DNA of 64,000 nt, from positions 58,632 to 122,631 of the forward strand of contig JAFEBB010000016.1 of assembly GCA_018266075.1 (NCBI GenBank), written 5' to 3'. The position numbers and the translations under genes are program-made. Shown in pieces: positions 18,479 to 27,680 of this stretch. The number at the start of each line of letters is the position of its first letter. Position 1 is the first letter of the stretch. Source of the DNA: Deltaproteobacteria bacterium (GTDB lineage Bacteria; Myxococcota; Myxococcia; Myxococcales; SZAS-1). Under the pieces are notes generated by a model. That model did not search any database. It was not told the DNA's origin and saw nothing but the letters and a program-made list of their open reading frames with translations.

Positions 18479-19978
18479 GTGAACGCCGCCGAGCCTGCAC
18501 CCCAGACCGCGCCGGCTTCAGGGCCCGTGCGGAGCGAAGAACGTTCCACGCTCGCGCGTACCCGCCAGCTCGTGATCGCGCGCGGCGCCTCGACGGTGCT
18601 GACGTTCTGCATTCCGCTCGTCCTCGCTCGGATGCTGAACACCACCCAGTACGGCACCTACAAGCAGTTCGTCCTGGTGGCGCAGACGGCCTATCTCCTG
18701 CTGCCGTTCGGCGTGACGCAGAGCCTCTACTACTTCCTCCCGAACGGTCAGAACCGCCGCGCGTACATCTGCCAGACGCACCTGTTCACCGGCGCCGTCG
18801 CGGCGGCCGCAGCAGTTGTCCTCTTCGTCTTCGGCGCTCCCATCGCGACCCGACTCGGCAACCCCGGGCTTGGCGCATTCAGGGGGCAACTCGGGCTCTA
18901 CGCCGCCGGCCTGCTGGCCTCGTTGCCGTTCGAGATCACGTTTACGGCGCGTGGCCGCACGGGGCAGGCCGCTGTCACGTACATCCTCTCGGACATCGCG
19001 CGCACCGCCGCAATGACGCTGCCGGTCCTGCTGGGCTGGGGCATGGCAGGCCTCACCACTGGGCTCGCGGCGTGGGCGACGGCGCGCTGGGTAGCCGCGC
19101 TTCTGCTCACCGTCCGTGGCGAGACCGGGCCCGCGTTCACGCGCGCCACGTGGAGCCAGCAGTGGCGCTACGCGCTGCCCTTCGGCACCGCGATGTTGGT
19201 GGCGGTGCCGCAGAACTACTTCCACCAGTACGCAGTGTCCGCGAGCGTCACCGCCGCCGAGTTCGCCGCGTATTCGATCGGCTGCTTCCAGCTCCCGCTC
19301 GTCGACTTGCTCTACATGCCCACGACCGAGATCCTCATGGTGCGGATCGGAGAGCTCGACGCGGAGAAGCGCAGCGCCGAAGCGGCGGGCGTGTTCAGCC
19401 AAGCGGTGGCGCGGCTTTCTCAGCTCTTCCTGCCCCTCGCCCTGTTCCTTTTCGCGGCCGCAGGTGACTTCGTCCCCGCGCTGTTCTCCACGCGCTACCT
19501 CAGCGCAGTGCCCATCTTCCGCGTCGCCGTTTGGGCCATCGTGCTCTCGAGCTTCCCGGCCGATGGGGCCTTGCGCGCTCGCAAGCGGACCGACTTCATT
19601 CTTCGCAGCTACGTGCTGAAGGCGGTGGTGGCCGTGCCGGCAGTTATCGTCGGCATCCACGCGTGGGGCGCCTTCGGCGCCATCATCGGCTGGCTGCTCG
19701 GCGAGGTCGCCGGCAAGGGCATTCTGCTCGCGCGACTTCCAGAGACGCTGGCTGCGAGCGTGCGCGAGCTGCTTCCGCTCAGGACATTTGCGAAGACGCT
19801 CGCGGCGGGCACTGCCGCAGCTGCGGCGGTCGCCCTCTTCGCGTGGGCGGCGCCGCCTGAGAAGCATGTGGCACGCCTCGCGTTCGAATGCTTGCTGTTC
19901 GCGGGCGTGCACGCGGGCGTCCTCGCGCTCCTTGGAGAGCGGCCGCTGGCGTTGGTGACCAGCTTCATCCGCGGCTGA
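18479..19978 (+). CDS. polysaccharide flippase of the MOP (Wzx-like) superfamily
   Basis: A 499-residue integral membrane protein with a cytosolic N-terminal tail of about 35 residues and about twelve to fourteen hydrophobic helices. The first helix region (ASTVLTFCIPLVLARML, then QYGTYKQFVL) is typical of Wzx/RfbX transporters. It should move lipid-linked glycans across the inner membrane. The start is GTG with GGAGG eight to nine bases upstream. It stands alone next to a methyltransferase rather than within a full polysaccharide cluster, so its substrate pathway may be encoded elsewhere. Confidence 0.85.
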   Translation: MNAAEPAPQTAPASGPVRSEERSTLARTRQLVIARGASTVLTFCIPLVLARMLNTTQYGTYKQFVLVAQTAYLLLPFGVTQSLYYFLPNGQNRRAYICQTHLFTGAVAAAAAVVLFVFGAPIATRLGNPGLGAFRGQLGLYAAGLLASLPFEITFTARGRTGQAAVTYILSDIARTAAMTLPVLLGWGMAGLTTGLAAWATARWVAALLLTVRGETGPAFTRATWSQQWRYALPFGTAMLVAVPQNYFHQYAVSASVTAAEFAAYSIGCFQLPLVDLLYMPTTEILMVRIGELDAEKRSAEAAGVFSQAVARLSQLFLPLALFLFAAAGDFVPALFSTRYLSAVPIFRVAVWAIVLSSFPADGALRARKRTDFILRSYVLKAVVAVPAVIVGIHAWGAFGAIIGWLLGEVAGKGILLARLPETLAASVRELLPLRTFAKTLAAGTAAAAAVALFAWAAPPEKHVARLAFECLLFAGVHAGVLALLGERPLALVTSFIRG

Positions 19979-20072
19979 ACCTCACGCGCGCCCGCGTCGT
20001 GGTCAGCGCACCCACGTGGGTTGCCGCTCGCAACGCGAAAACCAAGATTGGCTTGGGCTCGGGGGGCTCGAC

Positions 20073-20966
20073 ATGAAATCCACGCAGGAAAACGTTCCGA
20101 AGGGCTCGTTCGACCCGAACCAGGTCGCAGCGACAAACACCGCCCACAATGACGTGGACGGACGACAGTCCGCGCGGTGGGCGAACGAGGTCGAGTTCTT
20201 CGATCGGCTCGCCGACCGAATTGAGCGCGGGCTGCGGCCGTTCTCGAGCAAGGAATTGAATCGATACACGCGGCACCCGCGGCGGATCTACGACAAAGAA
20301 TTCCGCTTCAGGATGCTCGGCGACCTCACGGGGCTGCGCGTGCTCGACCTCGGGTGCGGCGAGGGCAGCAACTCCGTCTTCCTCGCGCTGAATGGCGCTC
20401 AGGTCGTCGGTCTCGACATCTCGCCGAGGCTCATCGAGCTCGCCAAGAAACGCGCCGGGCTGAACGGTGTCGAGAGCAAGACCCAGTTTCGATGCATCCC
20501 GATCGAGCGAGCCGAGCTGCCGGAGAGCAGCTTCGACGTGATCTGGGGCGACGGAATCCTCCACCACCTCATCGACGTGCTCGAGCCCACGCTCCAGCAA
20601 CTCGTTCGATGCGCGAAGCCCGGCGCGCGGATCGTCTTCTCGGAGCCGGTCGCACAGAACCTGCTCCTGCGCTCGTTGCGCGGGCACGTTCCCATTCACA
20701 CGGACGCGACGCCGGATGAGCGGCCGCTGGAGACGCGCGAGCTGGAGCTGATCAACAAGTACCTGCCGGGCCTGCGTGCGCAGCACTTCCACGGACTCGG
20801 CCGCCTGACCCAATTCGTGGTGCCCGTTCACGCCTATGAAGAAGCGCCGTGGCACCGGCGATTGCTGGCCGATGCGCTTCACACGGCCGACTTCGCGATG
20901 CTCAGCGTGCCGGGCCTAAGGAGCCTCGGCGGCATGCGCGTGATGTGGGGCGAGGTTCGAAAGTAG
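20073..20966 (+). CDS. class I SAM-dependent methyltransferase
   Basis: A 297-residue cytosolic protein; the ATG at 20073 is chosen because the upstream in-frame ATG adds an atypical tail. Motif I is VLDLGCGEGSNSVFLA at about residue 90, followed by the acidic strand end VVGLDIS, and motif IV-like DVIWGDGILHHL at about 155. The layout fits methyltransf_11/25-type enzymes acting on small molecules or lipids. It lies 94 bases after the flippase gene on the same strand, so it may modify the same glycan or its lipid carrier; that link is inferred. Confidence 0.82.
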   Translation: MKSTQENVPKGSFDPNQVAATNTAHNDVDGRQSARWANEVEFFDRLADRIERGLRPFSSKELNRYTRHPRRIYDKEFRFRMLGDLTGLRVLDLGCGEGSNSVFLALNGAQVVGLDISPRLIELAKKRAGLNGVESKTQFRCIPIERAELPESSFDVIWGDGILHHLIDVLEPTLQQLVRCAKPGARIVFSEPVAQNLLLRSLRGHVPIHTDATPDERPLETRELELINKYLPGLRAQHFHGLGRLTQFVVPVHAYEEAPWHRRLLADALHTADFAMLSVPGLRSLGGMRVMWGEVRK

Positions 20967-20978
20967 CTTCAGAGCCGC

Positions 20979-21302
20979 CTAACTCACCCACCGCATGATC
21001 CGGCGGTCTTCCGCCAGCGTCGCCAGGTCGAGCTTCCCCCGCTTCATCTCGAGCCGGCGAGCCTTTTGGTAGTGGCTGGAGCACAGCCCCCACGACACGC
21101 GCTTCTTGCCGCAACTCGGGACCGCGCACGGCGCCTCGGTTGCGAGGAACGCCGGACGCCCACGCTTGCCAACAGGCTTGGCCGCCACTGCCGCCACGCG
21201 CGAGACCGCCGTGCCCACCGTCGCTCCGAGCTCCCGCCCGAGGATTCGGCCGAGGTCCTGAACGGCCATCCGGATGGGATCGATCTTGCGAGGGCGGGGC
21301 AT
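20979..21302 (-). CDS. small basic zinc-binding protein
   Basis: A 107-residue protein with a basic start (MPRPRKIDP), a helical Ala/Val-rich middle, the string GKRGRPAF resembling an AT-hook, and then a putative zinc site C-x4-C-x9-C-x2-H (CAVPSC ... CSSH). The end is rich in Arg/Lys and acidic residues. The AT-hook-like string and zinc site suggest DNA or RNA binding, without direct proof. It is convergent with the methyltransferase gene, twelve bases away. Confidence 0.7.
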   Translation of the reverse strand: MPRPRKIDPIRMAVQDLGRILGRELGATVGTAVSRVAAVAAKPVGKRGRPAFLATEAPCAVPSCGKKRVSWGLCSSHYQKARRLEMKRGKLDLATLAEDRRIMRWVS

Positions 21303-21387
21303 TCAAAAGCTCCTGGATGTGACGAGGTTCGAGCAACGTAGCAGGCCGCAGTTTTCACGAGACGACCAACGCTCTCCACTGGTGGCT

Positions 21388-21693
21388 TCAACCCTTGCTA
21401 GAGACTTTGCGGCCGAGCTCGTCGGACAGCCGCTCTAGCAGCGAGCCCGACTTGAGCCTTCCGCCGGCCTTCACCAGGTCGAGCAAGGGCTGGGCCTTTG
21501 GCGGCCGACCCGCCAGCGCGTCGTCATAGAGGATCTGGATGAGCACGAGCGCCGTGCAGTCTTCGTTCTTCTTGCCCTGCGTCACCGTGAGCGCGTCGCC
21601 CGACTGGACCGCACGCTGCACATCCTTGAGCCTCACCCACTTCTGGGCGTCGACGTCGAAGAGCGCGCGGTTCCGATAGCGACGGAGCTTCAT
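21388..21693 (-). CDS. PhaR-like polyhydroxyalkanoate regulator N-terminal domain protein
   Basis: A 101-residue protein whose first 55 residues match the PHB/PHA accumulation regulator DNA-binding domain: a KLRRYRNRALFDVDAQKWV start (family KKYPNRRLYDT...), KDVQRAVQSGD and a late LVLIQILYDD helix. The typical second PHB-binding domain is missing, so this is a short form. Its ATG overlaps the TGA of the gene upstream, implying coupled translation with the 170-residue partner. No PHA synthase or phasin is seen in the window, so a different target is possible. Confidence 0.72.
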   Translation of the reverse strand: MKLRRYRNRALFDVDAQKWVRLKDVQRAVQSGDALTVTQGKKNEDCTALVLIQILYDDALAGRPPKAQPLLDLVKAGGRLKSGSLLERLSDELGRKVSSKG

Positions 21694-22202
21694 TCCTGGC
21701 TCTCGGCGAGGACGACCTCGATGTCCAGGTTCGCGACCTCTGCGCCGTCCCGAAGCGCGACGAGCCAGGCGTCCTTGGGCTCGAGCCAGAGCGGAGTCTC
21801 GTAGAGAGCGCTTTCCAGATCCTCGATGTTCGTCTCGTTGTCTTCAAGGCGAGAGAGGATCTCTCGAACGATGCTCTCCGGCTCGTACATCTCTGAGACT
21901 TGATCGAGCGCCTGACGCAGTTCCTGGGGTGTGGCCTTTGGGCGGATCCCCACGGCCTTTCGGTCCGCCAGCAGAGTGCGCGCAAGCAGCGCAACAGGCT
22001 GCCTCAAGGCGTCGTTCAGGCGTGCGAGCTCCGGGATCTTCGCCGCGCGCCCATCGATCAGGCGCCGCACTTCCTCCGCGCTCGCTGCCCGGTGCCGAAG
22101 TTCATCTGCTGCGGTCTTCCAGCGCGGGGTCTTCTTCTTGTCGAGCTCATCCAGGATCTTGCTAGTCGCTTTACGCAGGACGGACAGCGCTCCGGCGGAC
22201 AT
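21690..22202 (-). CDS. hypothetical helical protein coupled to the PhaR-like gene
   Basis: A 170-residue, all-helical, charged protein with no signal or membrane segment. The start at 22202 (MSAGALSVLRK) is preferred; the frame upstream to 22430 crosses the shared promoter region. The C-terminus is acidic (DNETNIEDLESAL ... DIEVVLAESQE). The 3' end overlaps the start of the PhaR-like gene by four bases. No family is recognised. The operon suggests that it works with, or is the effector-binding partner of, the small DNA-binding protein. Confidence 0.6.
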   Translation of the reverse strand: MSAGALSVLRKATSKILDELDKKKTPRWKTAADELRHRAASAEEVRRLIDGRAAKIPELARLNDALRQPVALLARTLLADRKAVGIRPKATPQELRQALDQVSEMYEPESIVREILSRLEDNETNIEDLESALYETPLWLEPKDAWLVALRDGAEVANLDIEVVLAESQE

Positions 22203-22422
22203 TCGGTGATTCCCCCACCAGCCCCGGAAGGACTTGGTGAAAGTAATTGTCACTCGGTGTCCTAGGGTCCTCAAGAGAACCGGTTGGGGCGTGGCCGGCC
22301 CTGACTTTCCCGTCGCGGAGAGCGGGAGACTGGTTGGGTTCCTGCGACTTGTGGATCTAGCGAGCCGGCGCCAGCCGTCAGGGCCGGCACGTAGGATCGT
22401 CAGAGCCGCACCGAGATCCGGC

Positions 22423-24303
22423 ATGTCCAATCGCTATCCCTACGAGACGCGCGCGATCGAGCTTTTCATTGCGTACCTCTACAGCGTACGTGGAGAGCGG
22501 TTCCAAATCGAGGCCGAGCACGTTCAAGTCGGCACCCATAACTGCGACTTCATGCTGGCATCGGTTGATGAGCCCACACGACGAATCGCGGTCGAGATAG
22601 TCCGAATCGTTGATGACGAGACCGAGCTGAAGCAGGACGCGTTTCGCGCTGCGCATTGGTCCGCGCTTAAGGGCGAGCTGAGAACCCTTGGGGTGTCGGG
22701 CGTGTTGGTTCGCACGCCCTGGAACATCCCAACCGTTCCGCGTGTGAGCCGCGCGAACGCCCCCAAGCTTGCCCAGAGGCTGAAGGCCGCACTCGACGCT
22801 CGTCCTGACGACGAATCCGTAAGCGTTGACGGGCACAACGTCGTTCGACTGCCAGAGTTCAAAGACGTCGGCGCCTCGGCGAATTCAGGTGCGCACTACG
22901 TCAACCGGCCGCTGCTCACCCGTGGGCTACTGGAGACGCTCGCGGACAAAGAACTTCAGGTCGACTTCGCTGGCGTCGAGCGCGTCATCCTCGCAGTCGC
23001 TTGGCGGTCAAGCCTCGACGCAGACGAACTGCGCAGAGAGCTCGCCAACACGGATGACGTAGGTCGACTGAGAATCGTTGAACGCGTCTACCACGTGAGA
23101 CTCGATGGTCCGGTCCAGCTTGTGTTCGCTCGCTCCATCGCCAGTGTCACGCAATCGGCGGCGCCCCTCCCTCCAGAGGATCGAGTCCTGCTCGATCACT
23201 GGCTCGCCGCGCGGCTCTTTGCGAACGCTTCGGGCGCTTTCAGCCGCGCCCGAGCAGAGGTTCTTGCCAATGGCGGTGAGACCACGTTCTTGAGTCGTGA
23301 CACGCGCGAAGCGCTCGCACACCACGGCGCCCAGCTCGTTGAAGAGGGGCACCTTGCTGACGCGGCCTGGATTCTTGAATCCACCCGCGGTGATACCGAT
23401 CCCCTTCCTGAGCAGCTCCTGCCTTCGGGCAGCATTACAACTGTGCGCGGGACTGCAGCGTGGCTCGCGCACACGCTGGCCGCACATGTGCAACGAGAAG
23501 AGCTGCCGTCGCTCGTGCGAACGATCGGAGCATTCGCAACGGACTCCAACGCCTACGTCCGCAAGATGGCGGCGTTCGGCCTGCGGGTGCTCATGGCTCG
23601 TCGAGATCGCGTGGGCCCCGGCAGCGAGCCGCTCGAGCCTGTGCTCCGGCAGGACATCTATCGGCTGTGGCGCGACTACGTTGCCACCGCTCCCTCCGAT
23701 TCACGCGGTGACGACGCGGCGTCCACGTTGGCATTCATTTACGACCTCAATGCCGAAGATGTCATTTGGGCTTTTGAGACCTTGCGCCCGGTCGTTGAGC
23801 ACGACGGGCTGACCGACCTCACTCGGTTGGTCATCTACTTTGGATGGACGCGCGAGTCAGACACACTCATGTCTAGCGGGTTCGACGGTACATCCATCCG
23901 AGAGCGGGTACTGTCTCTCCTTCGCAGCGACGAAGATTTCCGCAGCCAAGTCGCCTATGTCGTGCACCACAACCTGAAGAACCATCCCGAGACCCGAGCG
24001 CTCGTTGCCGAACTCGTTGAGTCATTGCTCCGAAATGGGCAACCCGGCGACCACAATTTGTCCCTGTCACTTGAGTGCGCGGGGCTCCTGGCGGAGCCAG
24101 ATCTGCTCGACGCGAAGTCCGACGCCCTAGTCTGCGCTCTAATTGCTAAAGCAAACGAGAGCTCGCAAGACGAAGGCTTCTACCTCGCTTACATCGTCAA
24201 ACAGATCGCAGCCTCGCTGCGGGCTGCGAACCAGCCCGACCGCGCAGACCGCTGGCTCCAACAGCTCACTGCCCCGGAGCTCCGGCTCATCGCGGGACCC
24301 TGA
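22423..24303 (+). CDS. large hypothetical protein, possible degenerate PD-(D/E)XK N-terminus
   Basis: A 626-residue soluble protein. ATG 22423 begins MSNRYPYETRAIE; extension to 22234 would overlap the divergent promoter. Residues about 20-85 show a strand-helix pattern with GTHNCDFMLA followed by IAVEIVRI, reminiscent of the D...ExK core of PD-(D/E)XK nucleases, but the Lys is replaced by Val, so activity is doubtful. From about residue 250 onward it is alpha-helical and solenoid-like (HEAT-type helices such as VRKMAAFGLRVLMARR). Base composition is lower in GC than the flanking housekeeping genes. It is divergent from the PhaR-like pair and 95 bases upstream of the HEPN-like gene on the same strand. 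No function is claimed. Confidence 0.65.
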   Translation: MSNRYPYETRAIELFIAYLYSVRGERFQIEAEHVQVGTHNCDFMLASVDEPTRRIAVEIVRIVDDETELKQDAFRAAHWSALKGELRTLGVSGVLVRTPWNIPTVPRVSRANAPKLAQRLKAALDARPDDESVSVDGHNVVRLPEFKDVGASANSGAHYVNRPLLTRGLLETLADKELQVDFAGVERVILAVAWRSSLDADELRRELANTDDVGRLRIVERVYHVRLDGPVQLVFARSIASVTQSAAPLPPEDRVLLDHWLAARLFANASGAFSRARAEVLANGGETTFLSRDTREALAHHGAQLVEEGHLADAAWILESTRGDTDPLPEQLLPSGSITTVRGTAAWLAHTLAAHVQREELPSLVRTIGAFATDSNAYVRKMAAFGLRVLMARRDRVGPGSEPLEPVLRQDIYRLWRDYVATAPSDSRGDDAASTLAFIYDLNAEDVIWAFETLRPVVEHDGLTDLTRLVIYFGWTRESDTLMSSGFDGTSIRERVLSLLRSDEDFRSQVAYVVHHNLKNHPETRALVAELVESLLRNGQPGDHNLSLSLECAGLLAEPDLLDAKSDALVCALIAKANESSQDEGFYLAYIVKQIAASLRAANQPDRADRWLQQLTAPELRLIAGP

Positions 24304-24398
24304 TGTCTGGACCCCTGATGCGGAGAGCCGATCCGATCTGCTCCTGCGCACCGTAACCGCACTTCGTACAAGCGGCTCATAGGAAGAGGCCCCTCGCC

Positions 24399-25112
24399 AT
24401 GAAACGAGAACTCCGGAAGGTTCCGGCGAACATGCTCAGCCTCGGGCTGGGCGCTTTGACGCACGCACTTCGTCTGTCGTTTTACGCGGACTTCGACAAC
24501 GGGCACTGGGGAGAGCTTTCGGTTCTCAATGCGGCACACGCCGCCGAGATTCTCATCAAGGCACGCATCGCTGCGGAACATCCGTTCTTGGTCTTCGAGG
24601 AACTCCCGCGCTCGACCCAGACCAAGAACGCAAACCTTGAGTTTGATGATCTCTTCACGAAAGGAAAGACCATCGACTACGCAGACCTGCCAGAGCGCCT
24701 ATGGGCCGTTACTGGCGAAACGGTCCCGAACCTTGAGCTGTTCAAGGAATTCGGCCGCCTGAGAAACGCGATCCAGCATTTCGCATCACACCCAAAAGAA
24801 GACCCAAGGGAGAAGACCCTCGGTTTTGTATTTGGGGTTATCGATCCATTCATCAACAAGCAGTGGGGGCTATTCGCTATCGACTACAACGAGGAGATGG
24901 GAGACCACTACGAGCACATCTTCGACTCACTCGTTGCTCGTGACATTCGGCCCCTGATCTCACCCGATGCCGCGGAGGCATGGTCGAACCTCGGGTACAA
25001 GCCAGGGGCAACCGCGCCCGCTGGCTATGCGAAGTGGTTCGAGGATGCGATGGCGCGCGCCCTTCCCAAACCTAGGGCACCGAAAGCCCGCCAGAAGCAC
25101 CTGTTACCCTGA
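24399..25112 (+). CDS. HEPN-like helical protein
   Basis: A 237-residue protein. An early helix (LNAAHAAEILIKARIA, about residues 47-62) and a later helix with RLRNAIQH (about 124-131) match the HEPN layout, where the RX4-6H motif (here R-NAIQ-H) forms the RNase or nucleotide-binding site. HEPN proteins often serve as toxins or defence RNases. The gene has a ribosome site GGAAGAGG upstream of the ATG. GC content is visibly lower than in its neighbours, suggesting transfer. No adjacent minimal nucleotidyltransferase antitoxin is seen; the 626-residue protein upstream is the likeliest partner. Confidence 0.65.
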   Translation: MKRELRKVPANMLSLGLGALTHALRLSFYADFDNGHWGELSVLNAAHAAEILIKARIAAEHPFLVFEELPRSTQTKNANLEFDDLFTKGKTIDYADLPERLWAVTGETVPNLELFKEFGRLRNAIQHFASHPKEDPREKTLGFVFGVIDPFINKQWGLFAIDYNEEMGDHYEHIFDSLVARDIRPLISPDAAEAWSNLGYKPGATAPAGYAKWFEDAMARALPKPRAPKARQKHLLP

Positions 25113-25180
25113 CGCGCTCGCTTGAGCGCCCCGCCTCCAACTCGGAGACGAGGCGCCCAGAGCCACCAACTATCGTTTCG

Positions 25181-27580
25181 CTACTCCAGCAGCTGCGGGT
25201 ACCACCGATACACGCAGGTTCCTCCAGAATTGGCGAGCGGCACGAAGAGCGTCCCATCACGACCGACCGTCACGAACTGATCGATGATGGTCGCCGGGGC
25301 ATCCTGCCCAGTGAAGCAGCCGCAGCTCTGACCGGAGGGCGTGAGGAGCTCAACCGTTCCCTGCCAGCTCGGCCCAGGCGGCACGGCCGCGTACCCGGTG
25401 AAGCCACGAACGGGGAAGAGGTCGGAGTTGCCGCGGCTCGAGATCCAGGCCGGAACCGGGTTCTGCTTTGCCTGAGCGTCGGGGAAGACCGCGGCGTAGT
25501 TGCCATCGCCCCGCATCGCGAGTGAGCCGTCGGTGAGCATCACGAGACCGCGCCACGCACCTCCCGTGACGCCGTCGGGCGTCACCGAAACCGCGAAAGC
25601 GCTCGTCATGGGCTCCAGGCTGGCGGTGAACCACTGCGCTTGCTGGCTGCCAGTGAGGGTGGAGAACAGGACCAGCACGTGGCCCTCACGGTTCACGCCG
25701 AGCGCGGTCAGCTGGTCGCCAGCGGCAAACGTGAGCGGAGCCCCAACGGGTAGGAGCTGCGAGCTGTATCGCTGAACCGTGGGTGGCGACACGCTGTCCG
25801 ACAATCCTGCGTAGACATCGCCAGGGATCGATGACGCCACCAACGTCTTCAGGAATGCGCCCGCAGGTGCGGTGAACTGAACCTGCCTCACCATCGTCCC
25901 GTCAGGCGCGTACACCTGAAGCAAGCTCGAGCTCTGTTGCAGAGGAGCCCAGAGGTTCGCATACCCCGTCGGAAGCGGCTGGAGACGGAATCCGACCGTC
26001 CCTGCTCCTTGGTCCGTCTGCCTGGTCACCGTGCCGGAACCGAAGGTGAAGAACCGCCCGACCTGATCCGGTTCACCAATCAGCGCACCTGCCTCTTCGG
26101 TGAGCACACCGTTTCCCTCGTCATCACCAAAGCCTTCAATGCAGCCCCAATTCGGGTCGAGAAAGACCGTCAGAGCATTGGGCGATGCGGGAGGGAGGAG
26201 CGCCGAGCACGCGGCAGTCGCGGCGACGCTGACTCGGAGTGTGTCTTTCGCCGTTGCGCCGGTGTCGTCGGTCACCGTCAGCGTGACCGTGTAGTCGCCG
26301 GCCTTCGTGTACGTGTGCGTGAGCCAGCCCTGGGTCGAGGTCGCTCCGTCGCCGAAGTCCCAGTGAACCGACGCGATGAAGTGGTTGGACTGCGTGGTGT
26401 AGGAGCGCGTTCCGTCGAAGTACTCGGTGTCTGGAACGACGCCCTCGCCAACCGAGCCATCGAACACCGCGATGGCAACAGGTTGCTCACCCGTTGCGCC
26501 AGTCGTCCCGGTCGTGGTCGTGCCTGACGTGCCGGTGGTCGAGGTCGACGAGGCAGTCGTGCCGGTCGTCGATGTCGCGGTCGTGCCGGTCGTCGACGTT
26601 CCAGTCGTCGTGGTTGTCGAGCTGGAGCTGGACGAGCTGCTCGACCTGGTCCCTGTCGAGCCGCTGCTCGAAGAGCTGGAGGAGCTCGTGCCCGTCCCGG
26701 TGGTGCCGCTCGAAGAGCTCGCCGCGGTCGCGGTCGCGCTGGTCGAACCCGCGCTCGTGCCCGTCACATGAACGGTGAGGGTCGCGGTGCCCTTCTGGCC
26801 GGTGTTGTCCGTGGCAGTCATCACCACGGTGTACGTGCCCGCGTTCTTGAAGACGTGGCTCACCCAATCCGCGTTCGAGGTCGAGCCGTCGCCGAAGTTC
26901 CACTGAATCGACGCGATCCAATTGTTGGCGTTGGTGGTGTGCGAGCGCGTGCCGTCGAAGTCCTCGGTATCCGGTGCAGCGCCCTGCCCGACCGAGCCAT
27001 CAAAGACCGCAACCGCGACCACGTCGCTCGTGCCGCCGCCGGTGGTGGAGCCCGTGCTTGAGCTGCTGCTCGAGGAGCTCGCGGTCGCTGTCGAGCTGGA
27101 GCTCGACGAGCTTCCGGTGGTGGATGAGCTGGAGCCGGACGAACCGGCCGTCGTGCTGGAGCTCGAACCGCTGGTGGTCGTGCTCGCGGTGGTCGTCGTG
27201 CCAGTGACGTGCACGGTGAGTGTCGCGGTGCCAGTCTGGCCGACGTCGTTCGTGGCCGTCATCGTGACCGTGTAGGTGCCCGGGTTCACGAACTTGTGGG
27301 TCGTCCAATCGGTGTTTGAGCTCTGGCCGTCGCCCCAGTCCCAGTGAATCGATGCGATCCAGTGATTGGGATCCGTCGAGTACGAGCGCGTGCCGTCGAA
27401 GTACTCGGTGTCGGGCGCTGGGCCGGTGCCGGTCGAGCCATCGAAGACGGCGACGGCGACGACGGTGCTGGAGGTTGCGGCCGAACGGGCGACGCGGCTC
27501 GAGGTGTCGCCCGCAGGAACGCCGCACCCCATCGCACCACACAACAATGCGACGCACCCCACCCTGCACGCCACGCGCAT
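25181..27580 (-). CDS. surface lipoprotein with three PKD domains
   Basis: A 799-residue lipoprotein: signal peptide with lipobox ending GAMGC. Three nearly identical PKD domains, each with VAVAVFDGS, a DWGDG or NFGDG turn and GTYTV, are separated by two long Ser/Thr/Gly stalks. The C-terminal 330 residues form a separate beta-rich domain starting near CSALLPPASPNALTV, whose LQVYAPDG and VRQVQF strands suggest a propeller. It is probably displayed on the cell surface as an adhesin or binding protein. The PKD repeats are also similar at DNA level, giving scope for recombination. Confidence 0.85.
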   Translation of the reverse strand: MRVACRVGCVALLCGAMGCGVPAGDTSSRVARSAATSSTVVAVAVFDGSTGTGPAPDTEYFDGTRSYSTDPNHWIASIHWDWGDGQSSNTDWTTHKFVNPGTYTVTMTATNDVGQTGTATLTVHVTGTTTTASTTTSGSSSSTTAGSSGSSSSTTGSSSSSSSTATASSSSSSSSTGSTTGGGTSDVVAVAVFDGSVGQGAAPDTEDFDGTRSHTTNANNWIASIQWNFGDGSTSNADWVSHVFKNAGTYTVVMTATDNTGQKGTATLTVHVTGTSAGSTSATATAASSSSGTTGTGTSSSSSSSSGSTGTRSSSSSSSSSTTTTTGTSTTGTTATSTTGTTASSTSTTGTSGTTTTGTTGATGEQPVAIAVFDGSVGEGVVPDTEYFDGTRSYTTQSNHFIASVHWDFGDGATSTQGWLTHTYTKAGDYTVTLTVTDDTGATAKDTLRVSVAATAACSALLPPASPNALTVFLDPNWGCIEGFGDDEGNGVLTEEAGALIGEPDQVGRFFTFGSGTVTRQTDQGAGTVGFRLQPLPTGYANLWAPLQQSSSLLQVYAPDGTMVRQVQFTAPAGAFLKTLVASSIPGDVYAGLSDSVSPPTVQRYSSQLLPVGAPLTFAAGDQLTALGVNREGHVLVLFSTLTGSQQAQWFTASLEPMTSAFAVSVTPDGVTGGAWRGLVMLTDGSLAMRGDGNYAAVFPDAQAKQNPVPAWISSRGNSDLFPVRGFTGYAAVPPGPSWQGTVELLTPSGQSCGCFTGQDAPATIIDQFVTVGRDGTLFVPLANSGGTCVYRWYPQLLE

Positions 27581-27680
27581 GCCGCCTCCCCGCCCCCAAG
27601 AAGGTGTGCACCGCCGTTCCGGCCTGCGAATTTTCTTCGCTCCGAGTCGAGAACCTCACCGACCGAACGCTGCGTGGGTC

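Noticed and set aside
11400..25112. Integrated prophage or insertion element in the accessory stretch
   Set aside because: No integrase, transposase, structural phage gene or flanking direct repeat could be recognised; HNH-like and DUF3800 genes alone are not enough.
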